Origin: Undaria pinnatifida | Lineage: Eukaryota > Sar > Phaeophyceae > Laminariales > Alariaceae | NCBI GenBank assembly: GCA_012845835.1 | Contig: JABAKD010000027.1 | Coordinates: 7,991,364 to 8,055,363 of the forward strand | DNA length: 64,000 bases | Direction: 5' to 3' | Shown here: piece by piece, positions 50,567 to 61,730 of the stretch | Layout: every line of letters begins with the position of its first letter | How positions within the stretch are numbered: position 1 is the stretch's first letter | Notes under the pieces: model-generated | Databases searched by the model: none | What the model saw: only the letters and a program-made list of their open reading frames with translations | Told to the model about the DNA's origin: nothing | Made by a program: the position numbers and the translations under genes

Positions 50567-51599
50567 CTACTGTTGGTGTCTATACTGCGTAAGTTTTTTT
50601 GAAGGTAAAAAATCGGCTGTCGTTGGTCATGACCTCGCCTAGCCTATCTTCCGTGCTACATACTCGTTCCATGGCGGAGTGCCTATGCGTGGGGAGCATG
50701 GGAGGGAGGAAGCTGGCTGTGATAATGGCACTATTAAATAGTGCTATCTGTGACTGGGCACCTTAGGGAAAGGCGCTCAAGTAAGTGCTGGCTGCGGAGG
50801 CCGCCGTTGCTGCAGCAACGTGTTGCGCGAACCCGCATCGTTTGTTTCGGGTCGCCCAACACAGCTGCAGCTTCGAGTATTTATTTACACTAAGACAGCA
50901 GTCAAATCGCACACATCAAAAAGTACCCGCAAATTGTTGCACATGGCCGGTCACCCATCGACCAGTCAGTGTATTTTCCAAGAAGATCTGGAAATACTTG
51001 GTAGGCTACAATAGCATCAGATCACCATAATTTATCTGGGCCGTCCTTACAGCAGTAGTATCACAAATACATACCTTCCTTTTTTTCCGATACTACACCC
51101 GGATCAATTACATTGCAGTATAGCTGCATGCTCTATCTGCCGTAAGGATGCGGGCGAACGCACGGGGGTGCAAAGGCAAAAAAAGCATCCGCCTCTTGCG
51201 TCACCCTTCCTCCGAAGGGGAACCTTGTACATACCTGGTATAATAGACTTAATTACTTAGTTCTCGACCCCCTCGGAGGTCTCGCTTGGCATATTTTTCC
51301 CCCTCTCAGCCCTTCTCAGCCCGTAATTGCCGAAAAGAAATTTTGTTGCTGGGGAAAAGAACCGTCCCGAAGTTCCTTGCCTTCCTTGCTTTCCTTGTAA
51401 TTCTTAGCTTTCTTTGCTCTCTGATCTTTTATTTTGCTTTTTCAGCAACTTCTTTTTTGTAAATAATACCCAAACACTACTTGAGTCTTTCTTTTTTGCT
51501 TTTTCTCATTACGTTTGAAGTTGGCCAATTGCTGGCTGAGAGGGAATTGCCGTTGACGGCTACAAACAAATTGAATTTAAATTTTGCCGGATCGGCAAT
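49761..51599. other. Microsatellites, no gene recognised
   Basis: (CAA)n at 49,905-49,950, short (CTG)n at 50,110 and (CTG)n at 50,519-50,575. Plus-strand frames across the last give Leu or Cys runs and are probably artefacts. A short stretch near 51,190-51,270 (GGGGAACCTTGTAC) matches the repeat at 59,690-60,360. Confidence 0.5.
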
Positions 51600-51991
51600 A
51601 ACAATTTCAAGTTGAAATTTGCGAAGCGGACCAAGGCTAGTGCGGGAGGAGGCTCCGCCAACAGTGGGGGTGGTGGAGGTTCAGGATCAGGTGTGTGGAC
51701 GTTGGTCGGGCAAGAACGGTACTCAGCTTCTTCTGGCAATCCTGATTGGCCGTGCCCGAGAAAGGGTTGTGACGGCTTCCTCATCGCACAAACTAGAAAA
51801 AACGGGAGTTCCCAGTACGCTGTCCGCGACACCCGCAGGAGTGACGACCCTTCCACGTACCAAGCTTTTTATAACGAAGAAGCACTGGGGAAGCGGCGAC
51901 AACCCTCGTGTGTGTGACTGGTGTAACGCGGACACCTGTGATTCACCTTCGATCGGCGTCCCTAACGAAGGAGCTGAGAGCTTGACGAAAC
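51600..51991 (+). CDS. Putative Cys-rich exon, frame broken at a GT run
   Basis: One frame encodes a Gly/Ser-rich linker, then WPCPRKGCDGFLIAQTRKNG and a polar region up to RRQPSCV and a stop. In the next frame the sequence continues VCDWCNADTCDSPSIGVPNE and ends at a strong donor CGAAAC|GTGAGT (51,991). The two frames meet in GTGTGTGTG (51,909-51,917), so a dinucleotide slip or sequencing error may separate them. The combined CPxxxC..CxCxxC looks like a zinc-binding domain that I cannot name. Start unknown. Confidence 0.35.
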
Positions 51992-52139
51992 GTGAGTTTC
52001 ATTTCTTCGTGTTGTTGGAATTTGATGTTTGCTGTCAGCTACGTACTGATGTTGAGATTTTGTTCCCGTTGTCAGTGTGTTCAGCGCCGTGCGACATAGG
52101 TAAGACACTAGATGTCAACACCCTGTATTTTCGGTAGTG

Positions 52140-53130
52140 CTGCGTTGAGTGTTGGCTGAGTGTGCTGCGGGTTGTGCGCAATATGTGTTTTTGGGTGTTT
52201 GCGAACTCAAGCGAATCCTGTTTCGTATAATGATGCACATTAAAATTTACATTGATTGTTTGACCTTGTGTGCCTGTCTGCAACGTTTGCAGTAGCATGT
52301 GTGTGCTACACCAGCGTGGTCGAACTACCACACGGTGTGGAAGCTGTGCTTGGGGACGCGTAGCCTGAACAAACTCAAATCGGGTGGTCGCGGAGGGCAG
52401 TCCCGTCGTCGGGGTAAGCATGTTGTACTAGTTGTCTACGCAGTGATGCTGTGTGCTGTGATTTCTTTTTCATGCGTACAACCAAACACACTCTTTGTAC
52501 GCACGAGTACGAGTACGGGGCAGTCCCGTCATCGGGGTAAGCCAGGGTTGTACAAGTGGTCCATGCAGTGACGCTGTGTGCTGTGATTTATTTTTCATAC
52601 GTACAACCAAACACACTTTTTGTATGTACGACTACATGCACGGGGCAGTCCCGTCATCGGGGTGTAAGCGGGGGTTGTACAAGTAATGGTCTATGCAGTG
52701 ACGCTGTGTGCTGTGATTTATTTTTCATACGTACAACCAAACACACTTCATGTATGTACGAGTACGAGTACGGGGCAGTCCCGTCATCGGGGTAAGCGGG
52801 GGCTGAACAAGTGGTCCATGCAGTGACGCTTCGTGCTGTGAAACAAGTATAAACACACTTTTTGAATGTACGACTACGACTACGTGGTATCTGTACATGT
52901 AAGACGCAATGAAAACGGGCAAGTCCCATCACGGGGGTCAGCCAGGGTTGTAAAAATGGTCCATGCAGTGATAAATAACACAGCAGCATCATACCATCAG
53001 CACCAGTCGCAGTACACACTGGAGGTTGATATATAGCAGTAAACAGAAGCTGAAGTTAACCTGGGTGGTGCTGGAGAGCAGTCTCGCGATTGGGGTTAGC
53101 GAGTTGTTCATGTAGTGACGCGGTGTACTA
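52140..53130. repeat. Minisatellite, ~125-bp unit
   Basis: Units start at about 52,397, 52,519, 52,645, 52,777 and 52,918, with a degraded one near 53,070. Each has GGGGCAGTCCCGTCATCGGG, GTTGTACAAG, GTCCATGCAGTGACGC and CGTACAACCAAACACAC. Confidence 0.85.
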
Positions 53131-53583
53131 CTGTTACTCATTTTTCATACAACCACATAAACTTTTTGTATTAACGAGTACAAGTAGGGTGCGCAACCTC
53201 TTCAGGAATCGCAGTATACGTTGGTCGTAATAGTATTGATAGCAGCAGTAATAGAGTAGTACCTAACAATATATACAGCAGGTACTGACTCTTACCCTTC
53301 GTTATCGGTATTCCGCCGGTAGGCCTTATATAGCAGTATACCGGGGCTTACGCTTACCAGTTGCGACTGTGAATCCCGTTCGTTCCTGTCCCAGTCGTGG
53401 TTTCATACGTGTTAGCAACGTCGTGGTACCAGGCAGGGCTTTGCTCATAAACGACCGCTTTTATTACAGTGTTACGACTTCCTTTCAAACTTTGGAAACC
53501 GACGACAGCTACTATTAAGTGGCCTTACTATTTTGAACATTTACTGGACGCTGGGTATTCCCATCCGTTGTTGTCGTTTGCAG

Positions 53584-53754
53584 AAGCCCTGCGAAGCAGT
53601 CGCCGAGGGCCGCCAAGTCGGCGAGGACATAAACACGAAGTGAACCGGCGACATCAAGGTCGGTAACCTCCTCCTGAAGAAGGCAGGCGATTACTTGCTC
53701 GATATACCTCCCGCATTCCAAAACCGCTGTGCCAAGAGAGCGTTCGACATCGAG
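53584..53754 (+). CDS. Unknown protein, penultimate exon (in-frame TGA)
   Basis: Acceptor GTCGTTTGCAG|AAG, donor GACATCGAG|GTACGT, 171 nt, phase 0/0. It reads KPCEAVAEGRQVGEDINTK, then TGA, then TGDIKVG and NLLLKKAGDYLLDIPPAFQN up to CAKRAFDIE. Both halves are protein-like and in the same frame, so the TGA at 53,641-53,643 is odd: pseudogene, sequence error, readthrough or selenocysteine are all possible. I do not recognise the family. Confidence 0.5.
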
Positions 53755-54045
53755 GTACGTTCTGCTCTTATCTTGCGTCCTGTGTCTCACGAGTCCCTAT
53801 CATTAATAATATTTGAGACATCCATGTCTATTGCTTGAGGCTAGGGGATTGCGTGCGGATATATGCAGTGCGGCTCTTCTTCCAAGTACCAAGAGCAAGT
53901 ACAACAATAACACAACAATTACTAACAACGAAAGAAGAAGCTCCAATAGTTTGGATGGTAACGACGTCTGCTGGAGAGAAGTACGAATACTTTTTTACAC
54001 ATACTTATCGACGTCCTCCCGCTATGCTTCAACGTTTGTGGACAG

Positions 54046-54147
54046 ATCCACAAGATCATCGACAAAAAACAAGAGTGCAAGGCGCTGGGTGCCTCCGCTG
54101 AGGAGGAGTCCAAGCAAGCCTGCATGCTCCTTCGGAAGCAATGTTGA
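54046..54147 (+). CDS. Unknown protein, terminal exon
   Basis: Acceptor TTTGTGGACAG|ATC, phase 0, open to a TGA at 54,145-54,147. It encodes IHKIIDKKQECKALGASAEE and ESKQACMLLRKQC, ending at a C-terminal Cys. It follows AFDIE of the previous exon without a frame break. Evenly spaced Cys residues across both exons suggest a small Cys-bridged helical domain, but this is only a guess. Confidence 0.5.
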   Translation: MHKIIDKKQECKALGASAEEESKQACMLLRKQC

Positions 54148-54386
54148 CAGCACGTTCTTTATAGAACGTCAAGTTGTGGTTTCTATATACCAGCATCATT
54201 TTTTGAGCACAGGTATGCCTAAATGCATGCTCTTCGTCCTTGGGGTACAAATGTACTTCACATGTTTGCGGTGTGTGCGTTCAAGTTCCTGCTTCCAGCA
54301 TGTTTTTCTTCGGCACTGCGCTCCTTTACATCTTGGGTTGTAGTTTTCCTGTCTCTATCCTTGACAAGCGCGTGCCTGGTGTTTAT

Positions 54387-54757
54387 TGTTAAGGTATTAG
54401 TGGGGTATTAGTCCGTTTGACCACTTGCAAAAGATTAACCGGTAGCCTACCCAAACTAAGCCTTATAACACTCTCCCCCCCTGAAACGGCGGGATAGCAG
54501 GTCGGCCGGATATACGGGCGGACCTGTCAATATATCCAATCCGTTTCATTCCCTGGGGTACCAGGAAGAGTATTTTTCAAGTTCGCCATGGGGAAATCTG
54601 AAAAAGTTTATTATGGTGGATGTGGGGATCGAACCCACGACCCAAAAACCCATGGTCTGTCGACGACGCCATTTATTAAGGTATTAGTGGGGTATTAGTC
54701 CGTTTGACCACTTGCAAAAGATTAACCGGTAGCCTACCCAAACTAAGCCTTATAACA
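54387..54757 (-). mobile_element. TRIM-like mini LTR retrotransposon
   Basis: Two direct repeats of about 84 bp (54,387-54,470 and 54,676-54,757) begin TGTTA and end TAACA as LTRs do; the right one has lost a few bases at its inner edge. TTAT flanks both sides (54,383-54,386; 54,758-54,761), a likely 4-bp target duplication. On the minus strand a purine tract GGGGGGGAGAG directly precedes the 3' LTR. Two bases after the 5' LTR comes TGGCGTCGTCGACAG, in the place of a primer-binding site, running into a tRNA-like segment. There is no protein-coding capacity. Confidence 0.6.
54614..54672 (-). other. tRNA-like segment inside the TRIM
   Basis: The minus strand reads as the 3' two-thirds of a tRNA: a possible GACC..GGTC anticodon stem, a perfect T arm GTGGG-TTCGATC-CCCAC and an end ATCCACCA. 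The matching 5' acceptor strand is absent. It is therefore not a functional tRNA gene. Confidence 0.5.
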
Positions 54758-54799
54758 TTATGCACAGCGATAATATATTATTGATGATCGACTTAGAAG

Positions 54800-57700
54800 T
54801 GTACAGGTGCTACCTGAGAGGTGGAAGGATATGCCAAGCAAGTCCTCCGACGTGTCCATCATGGACTGGGCGAATGGATGATAATAACAAACTCATAATC
54901 ATAATCGTCTCCATCCTTTACCGTTGAACTATAGTCTATATTTATGCCTCTTGGCATTTTCAAGCCGCCAGTTGCGCCATTCGTGCTCATTTTCCGCCTT
55001 TCTACTGAATGTTCCTTCTTCCTTCCGCGAGCGAAGCCCTTGTACATGTACGAATATTTGAAATTGCTTTCAAAAGTTTTTCGAACAAATATTCAAACTC
55101 AAGAAGCACACACGAGGGCAGAACAACAATAGGGTCTCGAGGGGGCAACCAGAACCTGCACCTGGCACGCTCTATCGGACGCGCTCTATCCAAGTGAAGG
55201 CACTCCTAGTTAACACACTCCATAGACTTACGGCAGGCTGCAGCAATCGCCCTGCAGACGGCAGATGGCAGCGAGAACGGGGCTGTCTACTATGCGACTT
55301 CGTTCTTGATCATGTTGCATATATTGATGGAGAGCACAACCACTACAAAGACGATCAACTCACCCTGTAGAGAGAGATGAGGACATTGGAGAAAGGGTGG
55401 CGAAGGCCAAACCTCGGCGGATCTAGACTTTGTAAGATCACTTCGACCCTCATCCGGGAAAACACAGCGCTCAGCGTACGAGCACCCACACCCCTCTCAC
55501 TTCTTGGGCTGAGCGCGGCCGCGCGGCCTGCTGGGAAAATCAAATTTTTGTGAGGAGTTCGAGTATATGCTTTGGCGTGCTTATCACAGGAAAAATATAA
55601 CATTTATCCCCGGAATTATTTTCAACTGCATGCGAAGTTTTCGCCCGCCACCTCTCGAGAGACCACACACAAGCACTACAGACTGTAGCATAATGTCCTC
55701 TTCACTACGGCATCTACGCAGGCCGCAGCAAGCGTCGTCTCTCAAGCGCCCACCGCAGCAGCGCATATGCATGTCCTCGTCTACCGCAGCAATCAGCATG
55801 CAACAGGTGCGACTATCTACTACACTCAAGTTCCCTTTCGGACTGCTCATTCTACGTGTCATCTGGTGTCATCATGGCACTGCAGCAGTACGTGAGAGGC
55901 GGCCCAATTTCAAAAGATAAGATGGCACTATGCAGGCCATGGCTCATGCATCGCACTCCCACACGTGTGGCACCTAGAGCCCACAGAGAGTGCGACGCGC
56001 TCGATTGACCGCCCGGCGTTGTGTGCAGTCGAGTTGGTCACGCGAAGTAGAACGCGCACGTCGGGGGCGCACTACTACTGCTGTTGTGCAGTGTATATTA
56101 GCCCTAGGACGAGATATCTCGTTGAACAAGGCCCAAACGTTCTGATCTCCACGTCCAGTCTACTACCAGTACAAGTACTGCTTTTTTATTGTCTCTCCGA
56201 TCGATGCAAATGCTCCAAATGCATCATGATATTGTTGCACCAACCGCATCACATAATGATCATGATTTTGGCACTCATCATCCATTGCGCCCGTTAGCAA
56301 GGGGAAGAGAAAAACGCTGAACCCGCTTGTCGTCGTCACTATGATACCGCGACCAGCAGCGCTCGCCGGGAGCACGATGCTCGCACTGGTACACACTTTT
56401 ACACCCATCCACAGCAGCTGCTTTGCGTCCCACGTTTCGTTTGCCTCCCGCGTGTGGCGCAGCTGTTCGAACCGCCACTCACACGTACTATGGGTGGGCC
56501 TTTTGGCGGACTGTAGGCGTACTCGTTATCAGTGAGACGTTTTTTCCAGTGCGTTGTATATAGAATGCCCGGTGGTTGAACTGCTCTGTGTAACCTATAA
56601 AATTGTTCGCCAGTTTCCGAGAAGCAGCGGCGGCCTGTTGAAGTCAAAAGCGTCTGCTACCATGCTACCTTATCCCCGCCGTACGTGCGTCTTGTACGTA
56701 CGTACTGCCATTATGAATATCAAACGGCGTTGTTACGGCGGTATGCACGCTCTCTGGTCTCTGTCTGAGGGGCGGAGTTTGTGCCTTTTGCCGGTAGCTT
56801 GATCTACGTACGTGCCTGGTATCTGTCTATCCGGTTGTCCGGGCGGCGTCCGGCGAACGGAGGCGAGGCGATATATTATAGTCTCATGGTCGTGTAATGG
56901 CATACCTGGTACGCCGCTTGGCCGCAGGCAACTGGGTGTGGCGCGTGGCCACAGCTGACAGCAGCACATCATATCATAGCATACCCTGCTTATTTTTTCT
57001 TGTACTTTCAGCAGTACGAGTACGTGCCAATCGTACGACGGCACATTCCTGGTATTAGTGCACCAGATATCATACGACCAGTAGTACGATGATATCATAC
57101 AGACAGCAGTAGCATATGATACACAGCTTATTTTCTTATTTCTACTTTGAGCAAAACGATTAATAGTAATTGGTGGTGGTGAGGCGCGGCCTCAATATCT
57201 TCATTAGTCATACCTGCGTTACAGCATCAAGTATGGAGTTGTTCCTTGTAATGTATTGGCATTGAGCGCGTCCCAGAACCAATTGCTCCTGCGGAAGATT
57301 GGCTCCGGATTCGTTCTGTTGAAGAAAATGGCCGTTTTCATCACGTGCTGTCGATTTATCATTTTGCATTGGACAGATGACGCGGTTCAGCAGTGTTTTG
57401 CAATTCTGGTACGTTGGTACGTTGTTTAGAAAACTCGAAAAAAATGATAGAGGAACCCAGTTTTGGTGGCGGTGAAAACACACGTTGCCGCACCTGCCTC
57501 GACGAACTCTCAAGGACTTACAGCGAAACCAGTTCGAGAAGAGTTGTCTGTTATTTGTGCGTGCACTGGACCCGTCGTGGCTGGCCTTGGTGCCATGTAC
57601 GTTGAGTGCGGTGGACAAACGTGGCCGAAAAGAATGTTGACTTACACATACACACAAACACACACAAACAGAGGAAGTCGTTCGAGGCACCCTACCCTCG

Positions 57701-58442
57701 TATGCGATCCGATATGAAGAGGCTGTTTGTCTAAACATCTCAGTCTGGCCTTCTTGTTACCCTGTTTGTTATTTATTGTTTATATTGCACCTGGTAGGTG
57801 TTCTGTACTTTTTCTTGTACAGCTGTCAAGGCAGATTATAATTTGCCAATTTTGACGTCACCGCCGTGCCGTTTGTTTAAACACAAGAACACAGCAGTAC
57901 ACGTCATCCAGAACAAACAGCCGAGTAATGATCTTGTGCGCCTATTGATACGAGTATTTATAAACCAACGGTGCGGGCACCGATGGGTATACAGCGGAGT
58001 GCCGATATTAAAAACTTGTATTCGTCGCTTTTATGGTTAGGAAGAAGACCCAGTACAAGTATGGACACGCCTATGGCCCCGCGGCTTTTGGAACTGCCAG
58101 CTCCCCTCCCACATGCTCCTCGGCATGGGCGGAGGGAGCAAGACGGTCCGGGCATATCGTCTGTGTGTCAGACGCGGACATGTCCGGAAGCGCTTTCCGT
58201 ATTATACCTACCTGGTATTTCTCATTTAAAAAAATACGCAGCTAAGCAAAGCTAATTATCATGAATGATTCGCGATTCGCGACAGCTGGTACAAGCGGCT
58301 CTAGAGGGGGTATGTTTATTGCCTGATACCAACTACCAGGTCGTGAGTTTTTATTAACCTCGTCGTCCTTTTTTTTTGTTCCTTCTTTTTGCTGGGCTGT
58401 CTTCCCCACCAACTGCATGCCGATTTTTTTCTGTCGCGACAG
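54800..58442. other. No gene firmly recognised
   Basis: I find no conserved domain. A plus-strand segment at about 57,532-57,593 (after TTACAG, before GTACGT) encodes RNQFEKSCLLFVRALDPSWL and could be an upstream exon of the kinase gene; the support is only its splice-like borders. The other open frames are short and unsupported. Confidence 0.25.
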
Positions 58443-59318
58443 AATGTGGCAACGTTAGTTGAACTGCAGCAGCAGCAACAGCTTCATCGAAGCGGCGTTT
58501 GCGTTGACGTCGTAGTTAACGGTGGGGGTGGCGGTGTCGGTGGGGGTGGTGGTGGTGGCGGCGGTAATGGTGTAGATCTATCCCGTGGTAGAGCTTCGTT
58601 TTTCTCTTCGAACAGTGCGCGCAAAACAGCAACAACAGCGAGAGCAGCAGTGACGATACCACCATCAGCAATAGCAGCAGGAGGAGGAAGGAGAGGGGGA
58701 GGAGGGAGAGGAGCAGGAGGGCGGGGTGGGGGGCGGGGAGGAGGATGCGAGGGGCGGGGAGGGGAAACACGAGAACCATCCCCGTCGCTCGGAAATGCTC
58801 CTCTTTTTTTTTCCACCGCTTCCGGTGTCCAGGAGCCGACTTTGTCGCGAGCATCACCTCCGACGATAGCGATAACAAATGCAACAACAGCAACAGCAGC
58901 AGCAGCACTAGCACCACCTTTTCCGACAACATTACCATATGGGTCTACGTCCCACGAGTCCGCGTTGGCTTCCGCGGCGAGCACCTCGGCGAACGGTGGC
59001 GGAGGCGGGGGCCGGGTAGGGGGAGGTGGAGGGGGGGTCGGGGGCGGGGGCGGTTCGAGCGTCGGGGGATTGGGGCTCCAGCAAAACCCGCGAGTTTTTA
59101 CGTCGGTGCCTACTGACGGTGTTAACCAGCAGCAGAAGCCGCAGAAGCAGCGGCCGACGCAGCAGGAGCTGCCGCGATCGCTGCGGAGCGATCAAGAGCT
59201 TCTGACATCGCTGGCAGCGAAGAAGGCTACTCCGTTGTCCCTTAGAGACATACACGCCTTCTGCCAGTCGACGAGCATGGCGTCTAGGATAGTGCAGGCG
59301 CGGTTCTTGCATCGAGAG
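58443..59318 (+). CDS. PDK: Mitochondrial dehydrogenase kinase (PDK/BCKDK), one exon
   Basis: Acceptor TCTGTCGCGACAG|AAT, donor CATCGAGAG|GTGAGC, 292 codons, phase 0/0. The last 45 residues include ELLTSLAAKKATPLSLRDIH and AFCQSTSMASRIVQARFLHR, then E. This is the start of the N-terminal helical domain shared by pyruvate dehydrogenase kinases and branched-chain ketoacid dehydrogenase kinase, whose next residues should be LP(V/I)R. Before it lie about 245 residues of poly-Gln, poly-Gly and Ala/Ser-rich sequence, unusually long for this family. The kinase domain and remaining exons must lie to the right of the window or further than I can recognise. The 3' edge of this exon is copied twice in the following intron. 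Confidence 0.8.
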
Positions 59319-59642
59319 GTGAGCACAGAAAATACACGCAGAAAAGGTAATTCTTGGAACACAGAATGTACTTCTCAGAACAGAACACAGAAGGTACTTG
59401 TTAGAACAAAGAAGGTACTTGTTATAACACAAAAGGTACGTATTATAACGCAAAGTGTGCTTCTTTTTTATTATTTATTGTGCAGGCGCGTTTCTTGCGT
59501 CGAGAGGCGAGCACAGAGAACAAGCACAGAATCTACTTCTTATCACAGAACAGGCACTTGTTACTTCTTATTTATTGTGCAGATGCGGTTGTTACATCGA
59601 GAGGTGAACACAGAGAAGAAACACCGAAAGTACTCCATGTAG
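59319..59642 (+). repeat. Kinase exon edge copied twice in the intron
   Basis: The exon end (GTGCAGGCGCGGTTCTTGCA then TCGAGAG|GTGAGCACAG) recurs at about 59,480-59,524 and 59,575-59,615. Each copy is preceded by TTATTTATTGTGCAG, which looks like an acceptor, and followed by GCGAGCACAG or GTGAACACAG. The copied pieces are 21 nt and read ARFLRRE and MRLLHRE, in the same phase as the exon's ARFLHRE. They could be decayed duplicates or alternative cassette exons. Confidence 0.75.
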
Positions 59643-59689
59643 AATGGGCGTTAGCTCGTGTGGGCTGGTGGGTGTTACCTGATCGCCGG

Positions 59690-60360
59690 GGGTACTTTCC
59701 CTTAATATTTTCTTTAGCTTCTTTAGCTTTCAAGAGCTTTTTACGTTCTCCGTCCTTTGCCTGGTAGCTACGTACCATGAGGAAAATGGCTCATACTCAT
59801 GTAGGAACGCCTGCGTTCCCCCTTCAAAACTTTCGACACCCCCCGGTATTTCAAGCCAACCGCATCCCGGAGAGGAACCTTGTATTATAGACTAAACTAT
59901 AAACTCGTTTGGCCTGGTCGGTGTTACTCGCCGGGTTACAAGGGCGGTGGCTAATTGTTCATGCTTTAGTTCTTACAAGAGTTTTGTCCCCATTTTCAAT
60001 TTACGACACCCCCTCGGGATTTCAACCGAACCACACCCCGAAGGAAAACCTTGTAGACCAAACTATAAACTCGTTCGGGCTAGTCGGTGTTGAATGCCCG
60101 GTTACTTGCGCGCTAGCTACTACGGTAGCTAACTAGCTATTTATTTTTTCGTTAGTTTTCACGCGGTGTTTTCGTTACTGTACCTGATATAGCTCATTGG
60201 AACGCCTGTGTTCCCCACTCTTCACTGGCGACACCCCCGAGATTTACAAGAAATTGCAACGAAGTTAAATAATATCTCACTTAAATACTCGAATGTACCC
60301 CTACAAACCAACCACATGCCGGAGGGGAACCTCTTGTTTATTCTTCATTGGTGATGGCCA
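59690..60360. repeat. Degenerate tandem repeat, ~165-bp unit
   Basis: Three to four units share GAACGCCTG(C/T)GTTCCCC, GACACCCCC, GGAGAGGAACCTTGTA and ACTATAAACTCGTT(T/C)GG. No gene recognised here or in 60,361-61,030. Confidence 0.65.
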
Positions 60361-61039
60361 CGGCCGGCGAACGCAAAGCCGGTGCGCCTTCGCCCGTGGC
60401 CGGGTCCTGTACAGGGGTGCGTGTCAGCGGTCACTGTTTGCGAACGGTTCGCCTATCCATACGAGGTTCTCGAAAACGTGCGGTTCTTGAAGGTTCGGCA
60501 ACAACCCCTATATAAAATCGCCACCGTCGTGTACATGTTGGAAACCTCTTTTTTTAGCGTTTTCTCACAGGGGGACGATAACGATCCGTCCCCTACGCAC
60601 CGCAAGCTTTCGTCGTAGCGGTTCTTGGGTGCGGTTCTCACTAGTGCTCATTCTGCCGTTTCACGGATAGGTATGCACTCATATCTGCGGATCTGCGGTT
60701 ATGTCATACGCATCCCTGGTCCAGTACCGGCGGAACGCCGGACACGTCGCAGCTCTTTGCGAACGGCTGGTCTGGGAATCTGCAAATAACCACAAGAAGA
60801 AAGGTCAAAGCTTTTCCCCCCGAGAGCTAATTTCTTGTTGGGGGTGGGGACATGAGAAAGCGGCATGTTTCTGCCTGAGGTCGGTTTCAACCAACGGATC
60901 AAGCCAGATCATCAACCCAACCGACCGAACCATCGAGTCAAATCTTCGTACCTGGTACGGGGTCCGGCCTTTTTTATGCTGCCATAGTCCATAGGACCAA
61001 AACAACGCTTCCAATTCACGGATCAAAATAGAGTGAGGA

Positions 61040-61350
61040 CAGGCCGATGGGGGGGGTACTTATTTCATGCATAGTCGTAGTCTAGAGACTTTTGACTGTA
61101 AACGCATCCCTACATAGACGGGACGGAGCACGTCGGGTTTCCACTGACCAGGTGCATCAAGCTCGAAGCGCCGTGAGATGTTCGCCAAGTCGCATGAAGG
61201 GTGACCTGCATCCTACTAAAAACCACTTGTCAGGCGGACTTTGGCGCACCTTGTGCGTACTCTCTTGCATATGGATGACAGCTCCGAACTGATTGTTCTT
61301 TTTTTCTGGTGTGGCAACTTCTAGAGACAGCAGTGGAGGTACTACTGTAT
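61040..61350 (+). repeat. Dispersed repeat, pair with 36,840-37,145
   Basis: About 300 bp colinear with 36,840-37,145 in the same orientation (CATGAAGGGTGACCTG, GGCGGACTTTGG, GCATATGGATGACAGCT). Confidence 0.65.
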
Positions 61351-61439
61351 TGCTGCTTCATGGGTGACCTACCGTACAAACCCTACCTGGTACCATCCCC
61401 CTTCCGCGGAGAGAACATTTTCCACCCCACACAATGTTA

Positions 61440-61730
61440 TCGCCGTTTTTTTTTTTTTTTTTTCTCAAACCAAAAGAGAGGTTTTATTTGAATTTCCAGG
61501 GCTTTGCACGGGTCGGGTCGCTTGCCGCGGGTCGGGTTGGGTCTGGTCGGAGTGACCCGGCCCGACCCGTGATATGTGAACACCTCCCGACCCTACGACT
61601 GCCCGACCCGACCCGTGATATTTCGAACACCTTCTGACCCGGTTGAAATCGACCCGCGAGATTTTGAAAATCTCCTGACCGGACCTGGTCGGGTAAAGGC
61701 ATGGCCCAGGAAAAGCCCGGCTTATTTCCT
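61440..61730. repeat. Element with CGGGT-rich ends
   Basis: A T run, then CCAGGGCTTTGCACGGGTCG at the left and CATGGCCCAGGAAAAGCCCG at the right, as an imperfect inverted pair, with ACCCGTGATAT(G/T)T units between. Related to 18,050-18,320 and 4,389-4,770. Confidence 0.5.

Noticed and set aside
52380-53130. CRISPR-like regularly spaced repeat
   Set aside because: Whole 125-bp units are repeated without unique spacers, in a eukaryotic setting; a minisatellite explains it.
57208-57738. 176-residue minus-strand frame
   Set aside because: No recognisable domain, and it contains a (TG)n stretch; not supported as a gene.
58484-58984. Minus-strand Pro-rich frames
   Set aside because: Shadow of the Gly-rich kinase exon on the plus strand.
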